Source: Ascidia mentula (Eukaryota > Chordata > Ascidiacea > Phlebobranchia > Ascidiidae). Taken from it: 64,000 nucleotides of DNA. Location of the stretch: contig OX387198.1 in the NCBI GenBank assembly GCA_947561715.1, forward strand, positions 11,780,001-11,844,000, in the 5' to 3' direction. Position 1 is the stretch's first letter. The number at the start of each line of letters is the position of its first letter. Of the stretch, positions 47,901-59,667 are shown piece after piece. The notes below the pieces were generated by a model. The model saw only the letters and a list, made by a program, of their open reading frames with translations, was not told the DNA's origin and ran no database searches. The position numbers and the translations under genes were made by a program.

Positions 47901-50724
47901 TTCATGGGCTTTAACTTCGTGGTGATGTACGTTCTTCCCGTCATCGTAAGTACACAATATAGAGTTGGAATGATTTGAGAAGAACTAAGTTAATGCATGG
48001 GTGTAAAGCTATTGAAAAAAGACAGCAGCCAAGTAATTTTCAAAAAAAAGACACGAATATTTTGCCTTCGCAATAAATAGACTCAAACCTGGTATTAATG
48101 ATGTTTAGCTGTGTCAGAAGGCTAGCTTTGTCCAGCATCTAGCAAGTCTTTCAATGGCGAATTTTCGTGTAGGTCATGGTTCTGTGTTACGGTTTAATCA
48201 TCAACCGTCTCTCAAGTTCAAAGTTCCGCACTAGTAGCACCGCGAGTGCGACACAAACAAACGGCAAAAAGCGAAAGAACAGCACCAGATCGGACAAGGA
48301 TCGTCGACGGGTGACCATCATGTGCGCCGCACTGGTGACCACTTTCGTGCTTCTCTGGTTACCTTTCCACGTCAACCATCTGGCGAAAATGGTTGGAATC
48401 AACGTGTCCATACAGATGGCAAGTCATTCAAGCGTATAACAATTATTACATTTTGACACTTTGGCGCCCATGTAAAGGTTTATACCTAGAAGTGATTTGA
48501 AAAGGCATGTTTCATTTGCCAAAAACACCCCACATGCGATCATTGTAATGCGGCATTGTAATTCCTAAACTAAACGAGCAGTTGGTTCCAGGTTTACATC
48601 TGCGAGAATCTTCCAGTTGCCGGGTCGCTGTTGGCTTATCTCAACTCCGCTCTCAACCCATATCTGTACAGTTTCCTCGGCAGCAACTTCAAGCGGCGAT
48701 GGGAGTAAGTATCGCAACCCCAGAAACAACGATTTGTTTTCATGTTACTGTTATGTGGTCGGGCACGAGCTAACGGCGGTGCAAGAGTGGGGATCTGATG
48801 TGAATGATCGCACTCGGAAACTATAAACTTCCCCACTTTTTCTTCGTTCGTGCGCTTCGTGATCAATTTCGCGGGCGTCATGGTAGTTAGGAGATGATAT
48901 CACTCACGACCATGATAAATAAGACCCTTAGAGTGACTCCCGACCACACAATGCACGTAAGGGCTGTGTTTTGATGGCTGCATCCGGAGCACGAGCGAAT
49001 CAAAATGTGTAGCGAAAAACTCTTGTGTGCGTGCTGCTGTCAGTGTTCATTTGAATTAATTCGTCAAACAAATTTTGTTTTTGCTTTATTTTTTGCTAAG
49101 CTGGTTCACCAGAAAGTATGTCCCAGTTATTTTGATAAAATTGGCTAAACCAAAACACGTAAATTTGCTTCAGATTGCTGCGAAAAACGCGTGGTATCCA
49201 ACAGTTTATGTCCTTGGCTAGAAGACATTCTGACCATAGCGGCATAACAAAATCGAAGAGCGCTAGGCATCGTAACACTACCCAGGCGCCTCACTACTGG
49301 GCCACGGGCAGTATTAAGGCCCCGAACAGCGTGGTCGACAAGAACTTAACGACCATTCCTGCCACTACAGGTCCTAGCCGCATATAGACGAAACCGACAA
49401 GTTTCGTTCTCATAACTTTTACGTTTACAATGTAGCAAGTTGTTTTTCTTACAAGGCATGAATTGTTTTTTGCTTGATGTGGCATGCCAAACGTGTTGGT
49501 TAGCATGAACGAAGACAGCATTAAATTCCGTTCGAGTTTTTCGTCCAACAAACACACGCACAAAGTTGCTACGTTAGAAAAATCTTTTTTGCAAAATAGC
49601 ACGAACGGGCATTCAGCAATTGAAGAAATGGCGTGCCATAACCAGTTTGTTTTTAATGCCAACAAACATTCAGAGAAACATAGTCACCCAACGTTGGTTG
49701 TTTTTTTGGGCCGTTTGCAAAATCACGCTAGCAAAATACGTCATGCTTGGCACTCGGAAAAACGCCAGCAAGAATACTTGGGCCAAGGCCTTTGTTTGTG
49801 CCACAGATCCTATTTTTTAACCATACCGTGCATGGAATGATGTTTAGGCATGCGGATATTTTAAACTTCGCTTTCTTATAGCTGGCTGGAGAATTGTTGA
49901 CCAGTGGAAGATATTTATAACGTTATTTTAAATGTTTGCAGCCATGCAGCAGGCTCCATTCACAGAAGCGTTAAAAGGAAAACAAGTTCCATCTCCGGAG
50001 GTATCGGAGTCCGATACACCAAGAAGTCCCACAAACCGGGCAGAGATGGAAGCACAAGCAACAACACTGCTACAGTGATGACAAAAATTTACAGGTAAAT
50101 TACTGCCGCAGGTCTGTCGATATGGATTAAACGAAACACTCTGAGAACCGAGTTGGTATTTGCGTTTCGATGTGTTTTGCTTTTGCCAACACGCCTGGGT
50201 GGATGACTGCGACTCCACGGCAGACGGTGATATTCCATGAGGAGATTGCCTTAAACATGGGCGCCTGATTTGATAACCTTATAGTTTTATCGGTGCCCAT
50301 GGCTTTTTTTTCTTCAGTGTATCGTTCAACTGCGCAGATATTTTTTTGTGCAAAATACTGGTTTAAAAAATGTTATTTGAAAAAAAAGCTGAACTTGAAC
50401 TTACTTAAATTTGTCCAGACACAAATATTAACAAAACAGGCGATGTCAGGCCAGTGTTGATTTTACATACTACATACACGGATTGCGAAATTAGTAATTG
50501 TTGCTTTACACAGCACTGAAAAACAAAACTCTTTGTTTAGGGGCAAATCAGAGAAGGGTGGATCAATATCAGAAACCAAGCCGTCCCTCGACTCCACTCA
50601 AGCCCTATCCGGAAACAGCGAAGTATTAAATCCAGTCAGCACTGTGCCCACAAACGGAATAGAAACGGCAGAAGGACTTCCTGCTTACGAGGAGGCCCAG
50701 AGTATGGAATTACTCCACCCTTAA
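44979..50724 (+). CDS. Receptor 7: class A GPCR with giant ECL2, intact copy
   Basis: Exons: 44979-45057, 45221-45377, 46239-46401, 46703-46884, 47089-47220, 47329-47373, 47451-47569, 47716-47945, 48173-48418, 48592-48704, 49942-50094, 50541-50724 (TAA). Phases agree; 600 codons. TM1 about 45-69 (GLVGNTVVIF), TM2 about 82-102 (LAIADSLFLLTLPF), Cys in WMCKAKE, SIDRYIAVCHTF at about 136-147, TM4 to about 177, ECL2 about 178-350, TM5 FNFVVMYVLPVIVMVLCYGL, TM6 LLWLPFHVNH, TM7 NSALNPYLYSFLGSNF, then a Ser/Thr/Lys-rich tail of about 110 residues. ECL2 includes a minisatellite of N-glycosylation sequons. The TM6 exon seems to end at a GC donor (ATG, then GCAAGT). A GT donor 15 nt later would also be in frame. 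The family is the somatostatin/opioid/chemoattractant-like group; ligand unknown. Confidence 0.9.
47515..47568 (+). repeat. Coding minisatellite, three 18-bp units in ECL2
   Basis: Three 18-bp units each encode (A/S)NVN(V/G)T, adding one NxT N-glycosylation sequon per unit to ECL2 of receptor 7. Receptor 8 has the same array at 55256-55309. Receptor 9 has lost it. Confidence 0.9.
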
Positions 50725-52610
50725 ATCGGCTAAAAAAATGTACACAACTTATTTTTAATATATTTTCTCTTTTTGACTATTGCATTGTAAATTTCGCTTT
50801 ACTGTGGTTTTGTGTAACGCGCTATACATTACTGTTTTCCAAGTTAAAGCCTTTTGCAAACATACATGTGTTGCTGTTAACAATTGCGTCTGTCCTGTAC
50901 AGTGTGCCATTTGCTACATTGATATTTTGCAATCATTTCAATCAATGTTGCTCAATATGTTGCCCTTAACCGTAGAATGAATGTAAATAAAGTAATCAAA
51001 AATATTGTTTAACCGTAGATCCTTCAAGGTTGATATTATAGCATTGAACAATTGTAATTCAAATCAGCCTTATACCTTCTGCGAAATGTTGTCACAGTTG
51101 TAATGTCTACATCCAATGGCCTGCGAAATCTCCATTATGTAGGGTTTCCAACTATACCACTTCCTTAGATGCAAAATAATTTGTGCAAATAGCCTGAAAG
51201 AAATGCATTTTAGCAAAACTGTGCATGAAATGGTTGGTAACCCTGCATTTTCCATTTGCTATAAACATCATCACTGTGAAAACTTGGGCAACATCTTGAT
51301 TTGCTGCACTCGTCCAGACTGGTGCTGTGAAAGCTCGCTTACGAATTAATTTAATACCTTGCTTGATCGGGAAAGGCAGCATCTTCAAAAGTGATGGAAA
51401 GCCCCTCGTCTGGCCGTAGCTGCCGACGGAAGACGGTGATTTTCCATACCTGTTGTTTAGGTTCACACTTCTGGTTGCGTTTTGGTGTCGGTCACGTAGC
51501 AAGGCAAATGCGACCGGCGTGCAAGGTGTACTTCCACTTTTATTCTGAGCTGCGAATACACAAGCAATGGTGGCAATCCGTTCCAGATAAAATGTTTTTT
51601 ATGCGCGTTTCATTTTCTCGACCACAATTTAAATCGTTTGAAAACTGCGAAAAAACTTACACAACAACGGAATATTTGAATGTCAAGTAAAACGATGATT
51701 CAATAAAAACAGCGCTTTGCCGCGATCTTCACAAAGCGTAAATCACAAAGTCTGGTATATTTTAATAGCAAAAAGAATGCATTGTGAGCAATTGAATTTC
51801 GGAAAATTTTAAAGAAAGTCATCGCATCCTGTTATTTAGCAGGGACGAAGAATTTTTACTTAAATCGAAACAAACATGAAGGGTACCATGGCAACCATTC
51901 TGCGATATCTGACATAACTGACAGTCTTCCCGACGTGTTGTTTAGTTTGGTACCCCATGGTGGGCGGCGATTGTTTTAGTCACCACCTGGAAGTCTTCTT
52001 GGCTACTTTTAGCTGGCAAGATCGTTGAAATTCACACCAAGGACAATGAGGAAAAACCAAAATTGAAGAGTCACCATGTGACAGGGACAGAAGCCGGACG
52101 CGTGGATGTGCATTTAAATGTTGGGCTGTCTATACTTTTCGGAGTTTATTTCGCCCTGTAATGCAAGGTACGGGCAAGACAGCAGAGAGGGTTTTTATCT
52201 TTTACAAGTTTCTTGCAGCGCAAATTCATTTTTCGCGCACTTCGTTGAAAACGATTGCTTTGAATAAATTTGTTCGCACAAAGTAAGCCGATGTAATGCC
52301 AATAAACAGCCCACTGTGACGAATGTGACTGAAAACAGGCGTTAAATAACGTGAGAATAGTGCGTTGTTGTCCGCAAATGCCACAGCAGCGGCTTTGATG
52401 GCTTTTCCGTATTCCAACACAACCTCCCGCGGCGATTGACGGACGCTTTTGCATTTCACCCTTGCGCCATTGTGCATGAGCTTGAACGCCGTTCGGTCGA
52501 CTCTATACGCCGATATGCATTTTTTCTGATTTACTTATATATTTGTTTTCATCATTTTAGCGTTGTGAAGTTTTGGGTTATTTTTAACGTAACTTGAAGA
52601 AGATTGCGAC
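50725..52610. other. Spacer between receptors 7 and 8
   Basis: About 1.9 kb: 3' UTR of receptor 7, about 1 kb of unassigned sequence (present again at 57787-59102) and, from 52043, the 5' flank of receptor 8. A 99-codon plus-strand frame (51391-51690) recurs at 58451-58750, but the duplication is too recent for this to show selection. No known domain. Confidence 0.45.
50986..50991 (+). promoter_or_regulatory. Polyadenylation signal, receptor 7
   Basis: AATAAA about 260 nt after the stop, conserved at 58046-58051 in the receptor 8 segment. Confidence 0.6.
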
Positions 52611-55600
52611 ATGGCGTACGATCCGGCCCTGGACGGTTTTCTTGTTGATCAAGACCAGCTTGACAGCGAAGTCAACTTCATTGTAGCAGGTGAGCGAACA
52701 CCAGACGAAAGAGTGTTTGTGTAATTTGTTACAGTAATTTATGTCTCCCATAAGAATTGATTTAATACTTAGTGCAACCCCTACGATGCAGAAAATCTTG
52801 AGTAAAGACAAAATCGCAGTTTTTTGGAGTGTGTATTTTTTATATTAACAGCATCCATGGGCACGACTGCCGAGTCTTCAATGACTGAAATAAACTGGCC
52901 CAAGGTGATCTTTTCCATTCTAATCTGCATCATCGGTTTGGTGGGAAACACGGTGGTAATTTTCGTCATCGTTGTTTTGCGGGACAAGAAATCCGTCACG
53001 CACTGGTGAATGTACATGTTGATGGACGCTCGTGTGTGACAAGTTCCGGTTAATCAAGCGACACATTACTTAACAACATGTACTAAATTTCAGCATGTAC
53101 TAAAAACCCGACATATTACACCACAAAATTTTTGATTAAGTCAGTAAAATCAAAGAGTTATTTTGTATGACGCAAAATCCTTCAGAAACTTTGTGGACCA
53201 CAAGCACCGCGCGGTCAAACCATTGCTTAAAACCTGCGGGTTTGGTCGGCTTAACCGTAACAGCTTTTCGGAAAAACTAAGCACACAAACAATAAGGGAA
53301 AATGATTTCGGGGAGATGCGTTATTTCTTAGGTGTTATCGCGAAACACCAAACAATTTGAGAAAGTCGAGCCAATAATATGAATTGTGTGAGCTGCCGAT
53401 CGAACGACCAAGCAAAAACTTGTTACATGAACATTGTTTTAAGAATCTGTGATATGCGATGACGTTGGCAATTCACACACTATCAGTCCAAAAATATTAG
53501 TAGCCCCTCGTTTATTTAGTTCATTTACACCACACCCACCCCTCCCCCCCCCCCACTTCCGCAAACGTCTACGAGTACACGTGCAATGCGTGGGCTTGCA
53601 ATATTTTAAAGAATTTTTTTCCTACTTCGTCACATGAGAATGTAACAATTCCTAGATGACAATAAACACACGAAAACGATAGATTTTCAAACTAAATTAA
53701 GTTAAAAAAAATACTTTTCAATACATGGAGGTCCGAAAACCATTCAAAGCCTTTTTCCGTGAGTAGCATTTGGTAAAAGTTCTAAAGAGAGAATGCCGCT
53801 TTCACTACATATTATAAGCTTACGCAACTCCAACGGTTGGTTCTGGCTTTAACTTCGACATAAATTGCATTACCAAATCAGACCGGACGATCGAAAATCT
53901 GCAAAAACGACACTTGGACGATATATCCTTAAACAAACGTTATATAGTTAGGATTAAAACCTAAAACCTAACCATCTTTCCCAGGTATATACTCCAACTA
54001 GCAATCGCCGACTCACTGTTTCTTCTCACACTGCCCTTCAAAACAAGCGAAGACATGAATAAGAGATGGATCTATGATGAGTGGATGTGCAAGGCCAAGG
54101 AAACGGTTCTCTTTCTCAACTACTACGCGTCCATTATGTTTCTAATGGTGGGTTTTAATTGTTTGATGTTGGTGTTTAAATAGCAACGAAAAAGTAATCA
54201 TTAAACAGTAATAAAACAATACAAAAAATATGCCATATTATCTACCATATGAAAATCTCTTCCCTTAATTAAGAAAGGATTTCCTTTTGGGTTTGGAAGC
54301 ACTGGGGTTATAGATTCAATGAAACACACGCGTCCGAGCTAGCTGTGTGAACATTGTTGCTGCAATGTTACTGTTCTGCAGCCGCATATTAACACCAACC
54401 ACTCAGGATGCTGTATTGACGGTGGCTTTCACACTTCCTTACTTGTCACAGATAATGAGCATTGACCGATACATCGCTGTGTGCCACACGTTCTCCGACA
54501 CGTTGCAAGCATTTCGCAAACCAATTTCAGCAGTCATCATAACTGCTGTCACTTGGGTCGTTTGTCTTTGCATGTGCATACCGGTCATGTTGTATAGCGC
54601 CACAGTGGGAACACACCCGTACTGCAGCTGCAGGTAAATGACACTCCGTAAGATTTTGTTGAATATCATGTGAGATAATCTGGAAAATAGCCAGAAAATA
54701 CAGACGACTGTTATTCTAATAACATATTTGGCAATGTTGACACTTTTACTCTATTTTGGTCGCTCCCAATGGCAGTCGTTACAACAAGCTACATTAACGT
54801 CTATTTGAAGAACCCTTTTGCTTTCACAGCTATGTTTTTCCTTCGGAAGATGACGCACCCAAAAACGCCACAGAAACCTGCATAATGCAAGGATTGGAAC
54901 ACGACTTGGCAAACTGTACTAAACTACTGGAGCCAACAGATGGCGGAACTAAGTACTGCAAGTGAGTGGCGGGAGGACATCATTCACATATCTATAAACA
55001 AAGACATTTGTTCATTACTTTACATAATTTTCATGCAAACGAATTAAATGTGTAACTTTTATCCCACAGGGTAGCGCCGGATTTTGTAAAAGAACTGATT
55101 AAGAGTTACATTGGGTAAGTACAATTAAACGTTGCATTGTCTGTTTGTTTGTAATGTGTGCTATGACAACCGCATGTACACTTTATTACAGAAACTTCGA
55201 CGAATTTCTCAAAAACTTGAGTAACTATATCCCACCAACCACCGGAAACGGAACAGCGAAAGTCAACGTAACAGCGAACGTCAACGGGACAGCGAACGTC
55301 AACGGAACAGGTAAACAGTTGCAAACAACCTTTTTAGGTTTATTTTAAGCACTTCTTCTTAGGTTTTGTTACATGTGATTAAGACTTTTAGTGCGGTGAT
55401 CTAAATCAGTGAAGTTACGATATATTCCATAATACCTAACTTCGCAAATGGTTTAGGGTTTCCCATTGTGGAAGCAAGTGGCGAAATTCCGAATATCACG
55501 AACGTAGTCGATACAACTGCAACCATTACTTATGCCCCTGTGACTGATTTACTGACTACGGCGGCCCAATATATGAAGCCACGTGTCGAAGGAATTTCCT

Positions 55601-57786
55601 CGAAATGTACATACGTACATGCACCAGTTGGATGGAAATGGTTCATGGGCTTTAACTTCGTGGTGATGTACGTTCTTCCCGTCATCGTAAGTACACAATA
55701 TAGTGTTGGAATGATTTTGGAAGAACCAGGTTAATACATTGGAGTATAAAGCCATTGAAAACTGTCTCGGACAGCAGCCAAGTAATTTTCAAAAAAAGAC
55801 ACGAATATGTTGCCTTCGAAATAAATAGACTCAAACCTGGCATTAATGATGTTTAGCCGTGTCAGAAGGCTAGCGTTGCCCAGCATCTAGCAAGTCTAAA
55901 TGACGAATTTTCTTGTAGGTCATGGTTCTGTGTTACGGTTTAATCATCAACCGTCTCTCAAGTTCAAAGTTCCGCACTAGTAGCACCGCGAGTGCGACAC
56001 AAACAAACGGCAAAAAGCGAAAGAACAGCACCAGATCGGACAAAGATCGCCGACGGGTGACCATCATGTGCACCGCACTGGTGACCACCTTCGTACTTCT
56101 CTGGTTACCCTTCCACGTCAACCATCTGGCGAAAATGGTTGGAATCAACGTGACCATACAGATGGCAAGTTATTTAAGCGTATAACAATTATTAGATTTT
56201 ACCTTTGCACAAATGTCTTTGTCAAGCACAAACTAAAGTTTTGAACATTTTCAACGTTTATGTCAAATCAAATCATGTTTATTGTGGCCCCCAGTAAAGG
56301 TTTATACCTAGAAGTGATTTGAAAAGTCACGTTTAATTTGCCAAAAATATCCCACATGCGATCATTGCAATGAGGCATTGTAATTCCTAAACTAAACGAG
56401 CAGTTGGTTCCAGGTTTACATCTGCGAGAATCTTCCAGTTGCCGGGTCGCTGTTGGCTTATCTCAACTCCGCTCTCAACCCATATCTGTACAGCTTCCTC
56501 GGTGGTTTTCTTAGAAGGCATGAATTGTTTTTTGCTTGATGTGGCATGCCAAACGTGTTGGTTAGCATAAACGAAGACAGCATTAAATTCCGTTCGAGTT
56601 TTTCGTCCAACAAACACACGCACAAAGCTGCTATGTTAGAAAAGTCCTTTTTTGCAAAATAGCACGAACGGGCATTCAGCAAAGGCTCCAATTGAAGAAA
56701 TGGCGTGCCATAACCAGTTTGTTTTTATTGCCAACAAACATTCAGAGAAACATAGTCACCAAACGTTGGTTGTTTTTCTGATTGTTCGCAAAATTACGGT
56801 TGCAAAATACGTCATGCTTGAAATTCGGAAGAGCGCCAGCAAGAATGGTTAGGCCAATGCCTTTGTTTCTGCCATAGATATTGTATAACCATACCGTGCA
56901 TGGAATGATGTTTGGGCATGCGAATATTTTAAACTTCGCTTTCGTGTAGCTGGCTGGAGAAAAATTAACTTGTGGAAGATATTTATAACGTTATTTTAAA
57001 TGTTTGCAGCCATGCAGCAGGCCCCAAAAGCGTTGAAAAGAAAACAAGTTCCATCTCCGGAGGTATAGGAGTCCGATACACCAAGAAGTCCCATAAACCG
57101 GGCAGAGATGGAAGCACAAGCAACAACACTGCTACAGTGATGACAAAAATCTACAGGTAAATTACTGCCGCAGTCTGTCGATAGGGATCAAACGAAACGC
57201 TCTGAGAACCGAGTTGGCGTTGGCGTTTCGATGTGTTTTGCTTTTGCCAACACGCCCGGGTGGCTGACTGCGATCCCACGGTAGACGGTGATATTCCATG
57301 AGGAGATTGCCTTAAACATGGGCGCCTGATTTGATAACCTTATGGTTTTATCGGTGCCCATGGCATTTTTTTCTTCAGTGTATCGTTCACTGCGCAGTTA
57401 TTTTTTTTGTGCAAAATACTGGTTTAAAAAATGTTATTTGAAAAAAAAGTTGAACTTGAACTTACTTAAATTTGTCCAGACACAAATATTAACAAAACAT
57501 GGCGATGTCAGCCCAGTGTTGATTTTACATACTACATACACAGATTGCGATATTAGTAATTGTTGCTTTACACAGCACTGAAAAACAAAACTCTTTGTTT
57601 AGGGGCAAATCAGAGAAGGGTGGATCAATATCAGAAACCAAGCCGTCCCTCGACTCCACTCACGCCCTATCCGGAAACAGCGAAGTATTAAATCCAGTCA
57701 GCACTGTGCCCACAAACGGAATAGAAACGGCAGAAAGACTTCCTGCTTACGAGGAGGCCCAGAGTATGGAATTACTCCACCCTTAA
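52611..57786 (+). CDS. Receptor 8: recent copy with damaged TM7 exon end
   Basis: Exons: 52611-52689, 52852-53005, 53985-54147, 54452-54633, 54830-54961, 55070-55114, 55192-55310, 55457-55686, 55919-56164, TM7 exon from 56414. The first nine exons are intact and in phase, with a one-codon deletion after TM1 (RDKK for REYKK). The TM7 exon reads through NPYLYSFL. Then a deletion joins it to sequence that in segment A lies in the next intron, removing the SNFKRRW helix-8 part and the GTAAGT donor. Direct read-through gives GGFLRRHELFFA and a TGA at about 56540. The two former tail exons (57010-57156 and 57603-57786, TAA) are still present and open, but no donor in the right phase was found to reach them. 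The likely product is a seven-helix receptor of normal core with almost no C-tail, or a young pseudogene. The GC donor after TM6 is retained. Confidence 0.82.
55256..55309 (+). repeat. Coding minisatellite in ECL2 of receptor 8
   Basis: Three 18-bp units matching 47515-47568; the first unit encodes K where the others have N, so that unit keeps one sequon. Confidence 0.85.
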
Positions 57787-59667
57787 ATCGGCTGAAAAAA
57801 TGTACACAACTTATTTTTAATATATTTTCTCTTTTTGACTATTGCATTGTAAATTTCGCTTTACTGTGGTTTTGTGTAACGCGCAACATTACTGTTTTCC
57901 AAGTTAAAGCCTTTTGCAAACATACATGTGTTGCTGTTAACAATTGCGTCTGTCCTGTACAGTGTGCCATTTGCTACATTGATATTTTGCAATCATTTAA
58001 ATCAATGTTGCTCAATATGTTGCCCTTAACCGTAGAATGAATGTAAATAAAGTAATCAAAAATATTGTTTAACCGCAGATCCTTCAAGGTTGATATTATA
58101 GCATTGAACAAATGTAATTCAAATCAGCCTTATACCTTCTGCGAAATGTTGTCACAGTTGTAATGTCTACATCCAATGGCCTGCGAAATCTCCATTATGC
58201 AGGGTTTCCAACTATACCACTTCCTTAGATGCAAAATAATTTGTGCAAATAGCCTGAAAGAAATGCATTTTAGCAAAACTGTACATGAAATGGTTGGTAA
58301 CCCTGCATTTTCCATTTGCTATAAACATCATCACTGTGAAAACTTGGGCAACATCTTGATTTGCTGCACTCGTCCAGACTGGTGCTGTGAAAGCTCGCTT
58401 ACGAATTAATTTAATACCTTGCTTGATCGGGAAAGGCAGCATCTTCAAAAGTGATGGAAAGCCCCTCGTCTGGCCGTAGCTGCCGACGGAAGACGGTGAT
58501 TTTCCATACCTGTTGTTTAGGTTCACACTTCTGGTTGCGTTTTGGTGTCGGTCACGTAGCAAGGCAAATGCGACCGGCGTGCAAGGTGTACTTCCACTTT
58601 TATTCTGAGCTGCGAATACACAAGCAATGGTGGCAATCCGTTCCAGATAAAATGTTTTTTATGCGCGTTTCATTTTCTCGACCACAATTTAAATCGTTTG
58701 AAAACTGCGAAAAAACTTACACAACAAGGGAGTATTTAAATGTCAAGTAAAACGATGATTCAATAAAAACAGCGCTTTGCAGCGATCTTCACAAAGCGTA
58801 AATCACAGGGGCTGTTATATTTTAATAGCAAAAAGAATGCATTGTGAGCAATTGAATTTCGGGAAATTTTAAAGAAAGTCATCGCATCCTGTTATTTAGC
58901 AGGGACAAAGAATTTTTACTTGAATCGAAACAAACACGAAGGGTACCATGACAACCATTCTGCGGTATCTGAGATAACAGACAATCTTCCCGACGTATTG
59001 TCTAGTTTGGTACCCCATGGTGGGCGGCGATTGTTTTAGTCACCACCTGAAAGTCTTCTTGGCTACTTTTAGCTGGCAAGATCGTTGAAATTCACACCAA
59101 GGACAATGAGGAAAAACCAAAATTGAAGAGTCCTCAGTGACGGGGACAGAAGCCGGACGCGAGGATGTGCATTTAAATGTTGGCTGTCTATACTTTTCGG
59201 AGTTTATTTCGCCCTGTAATGCAAGGTACGGGCAAGACAGCAGAGAGGGTTTTTATCTTTTACAAGTTTCTTGCAGCGCAAATTCATTTTTCGCGCACTT
59301 CGTTGAAAACGATTGCTTTGAATAAATTTGTTCGCACAAAGTAAGCCGATGTAATGCCAATAAACAGCCCACTGTGACGAATGTGATTGAAAACAGGCGT
59401 TAAATAACGTGAGAATAGTGCGTTGTTGTCCGCAAATGCCACAGCAGCGGCTTTGATGGCTTTTCCGTATTCCAACACAACCTCCCGCGGCGATTGACGG
59501 ACGCTTTTGCATTTCACCTTGCGCCATTGTGCATGAGCTTGAACGCCGTTCGGTCGACTCTATACGCCGATATGCATTTTTTCTGATTTACTTATATATT
59601 TGTTTTCATCATTTTAGCGTTGTGAAGTTTTGGGTTATTTTTAACGTAACTTGAAGAAGATTGCGAC
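57787..59667. other. Spacer between receptors 8 and 9
   Basis: Repeats the content of 50725-52610: poly(A) signal at 58046, unassigned sequence, and from 59103 the 5' flank of receptor 9. No independent gene recognised. Confidence 0.45.

Larger units (their letters stand above)
44405..52042 (+). repeat. Tandem segment A (contains receptor 7)
   Basis: First of three head-to-tail segments. Homology with the next segment starts at ACAATGAGGAAA and runs through a 5' flank, the whole receptor gene and about 1.3 kb of 3' sequence. Sequence between copies differs by scattered substitutions and several indels, so the duplication is recent. Confidence 0.85.
52043..59102 (+). repeat. Tandem segment B (contains receptor 8)
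   Basis: Second head-to-tail segment. Relative to segment A it lacks about 765 bases around the TM7 exon and following intron, and has a different stretch in the intron before TM2 (about 53460-53900, with a C-rich run). Confidence 0.85.

Noticed and set aside
51152-51690. Open frames of 99 codons (plus) and 116 codons (minus), both repeated at 58212-58750
   Set aside because: They overlap each other on opposite strands and are conserved only because the segment duplicated recently. No domain, splice or start context supports either.
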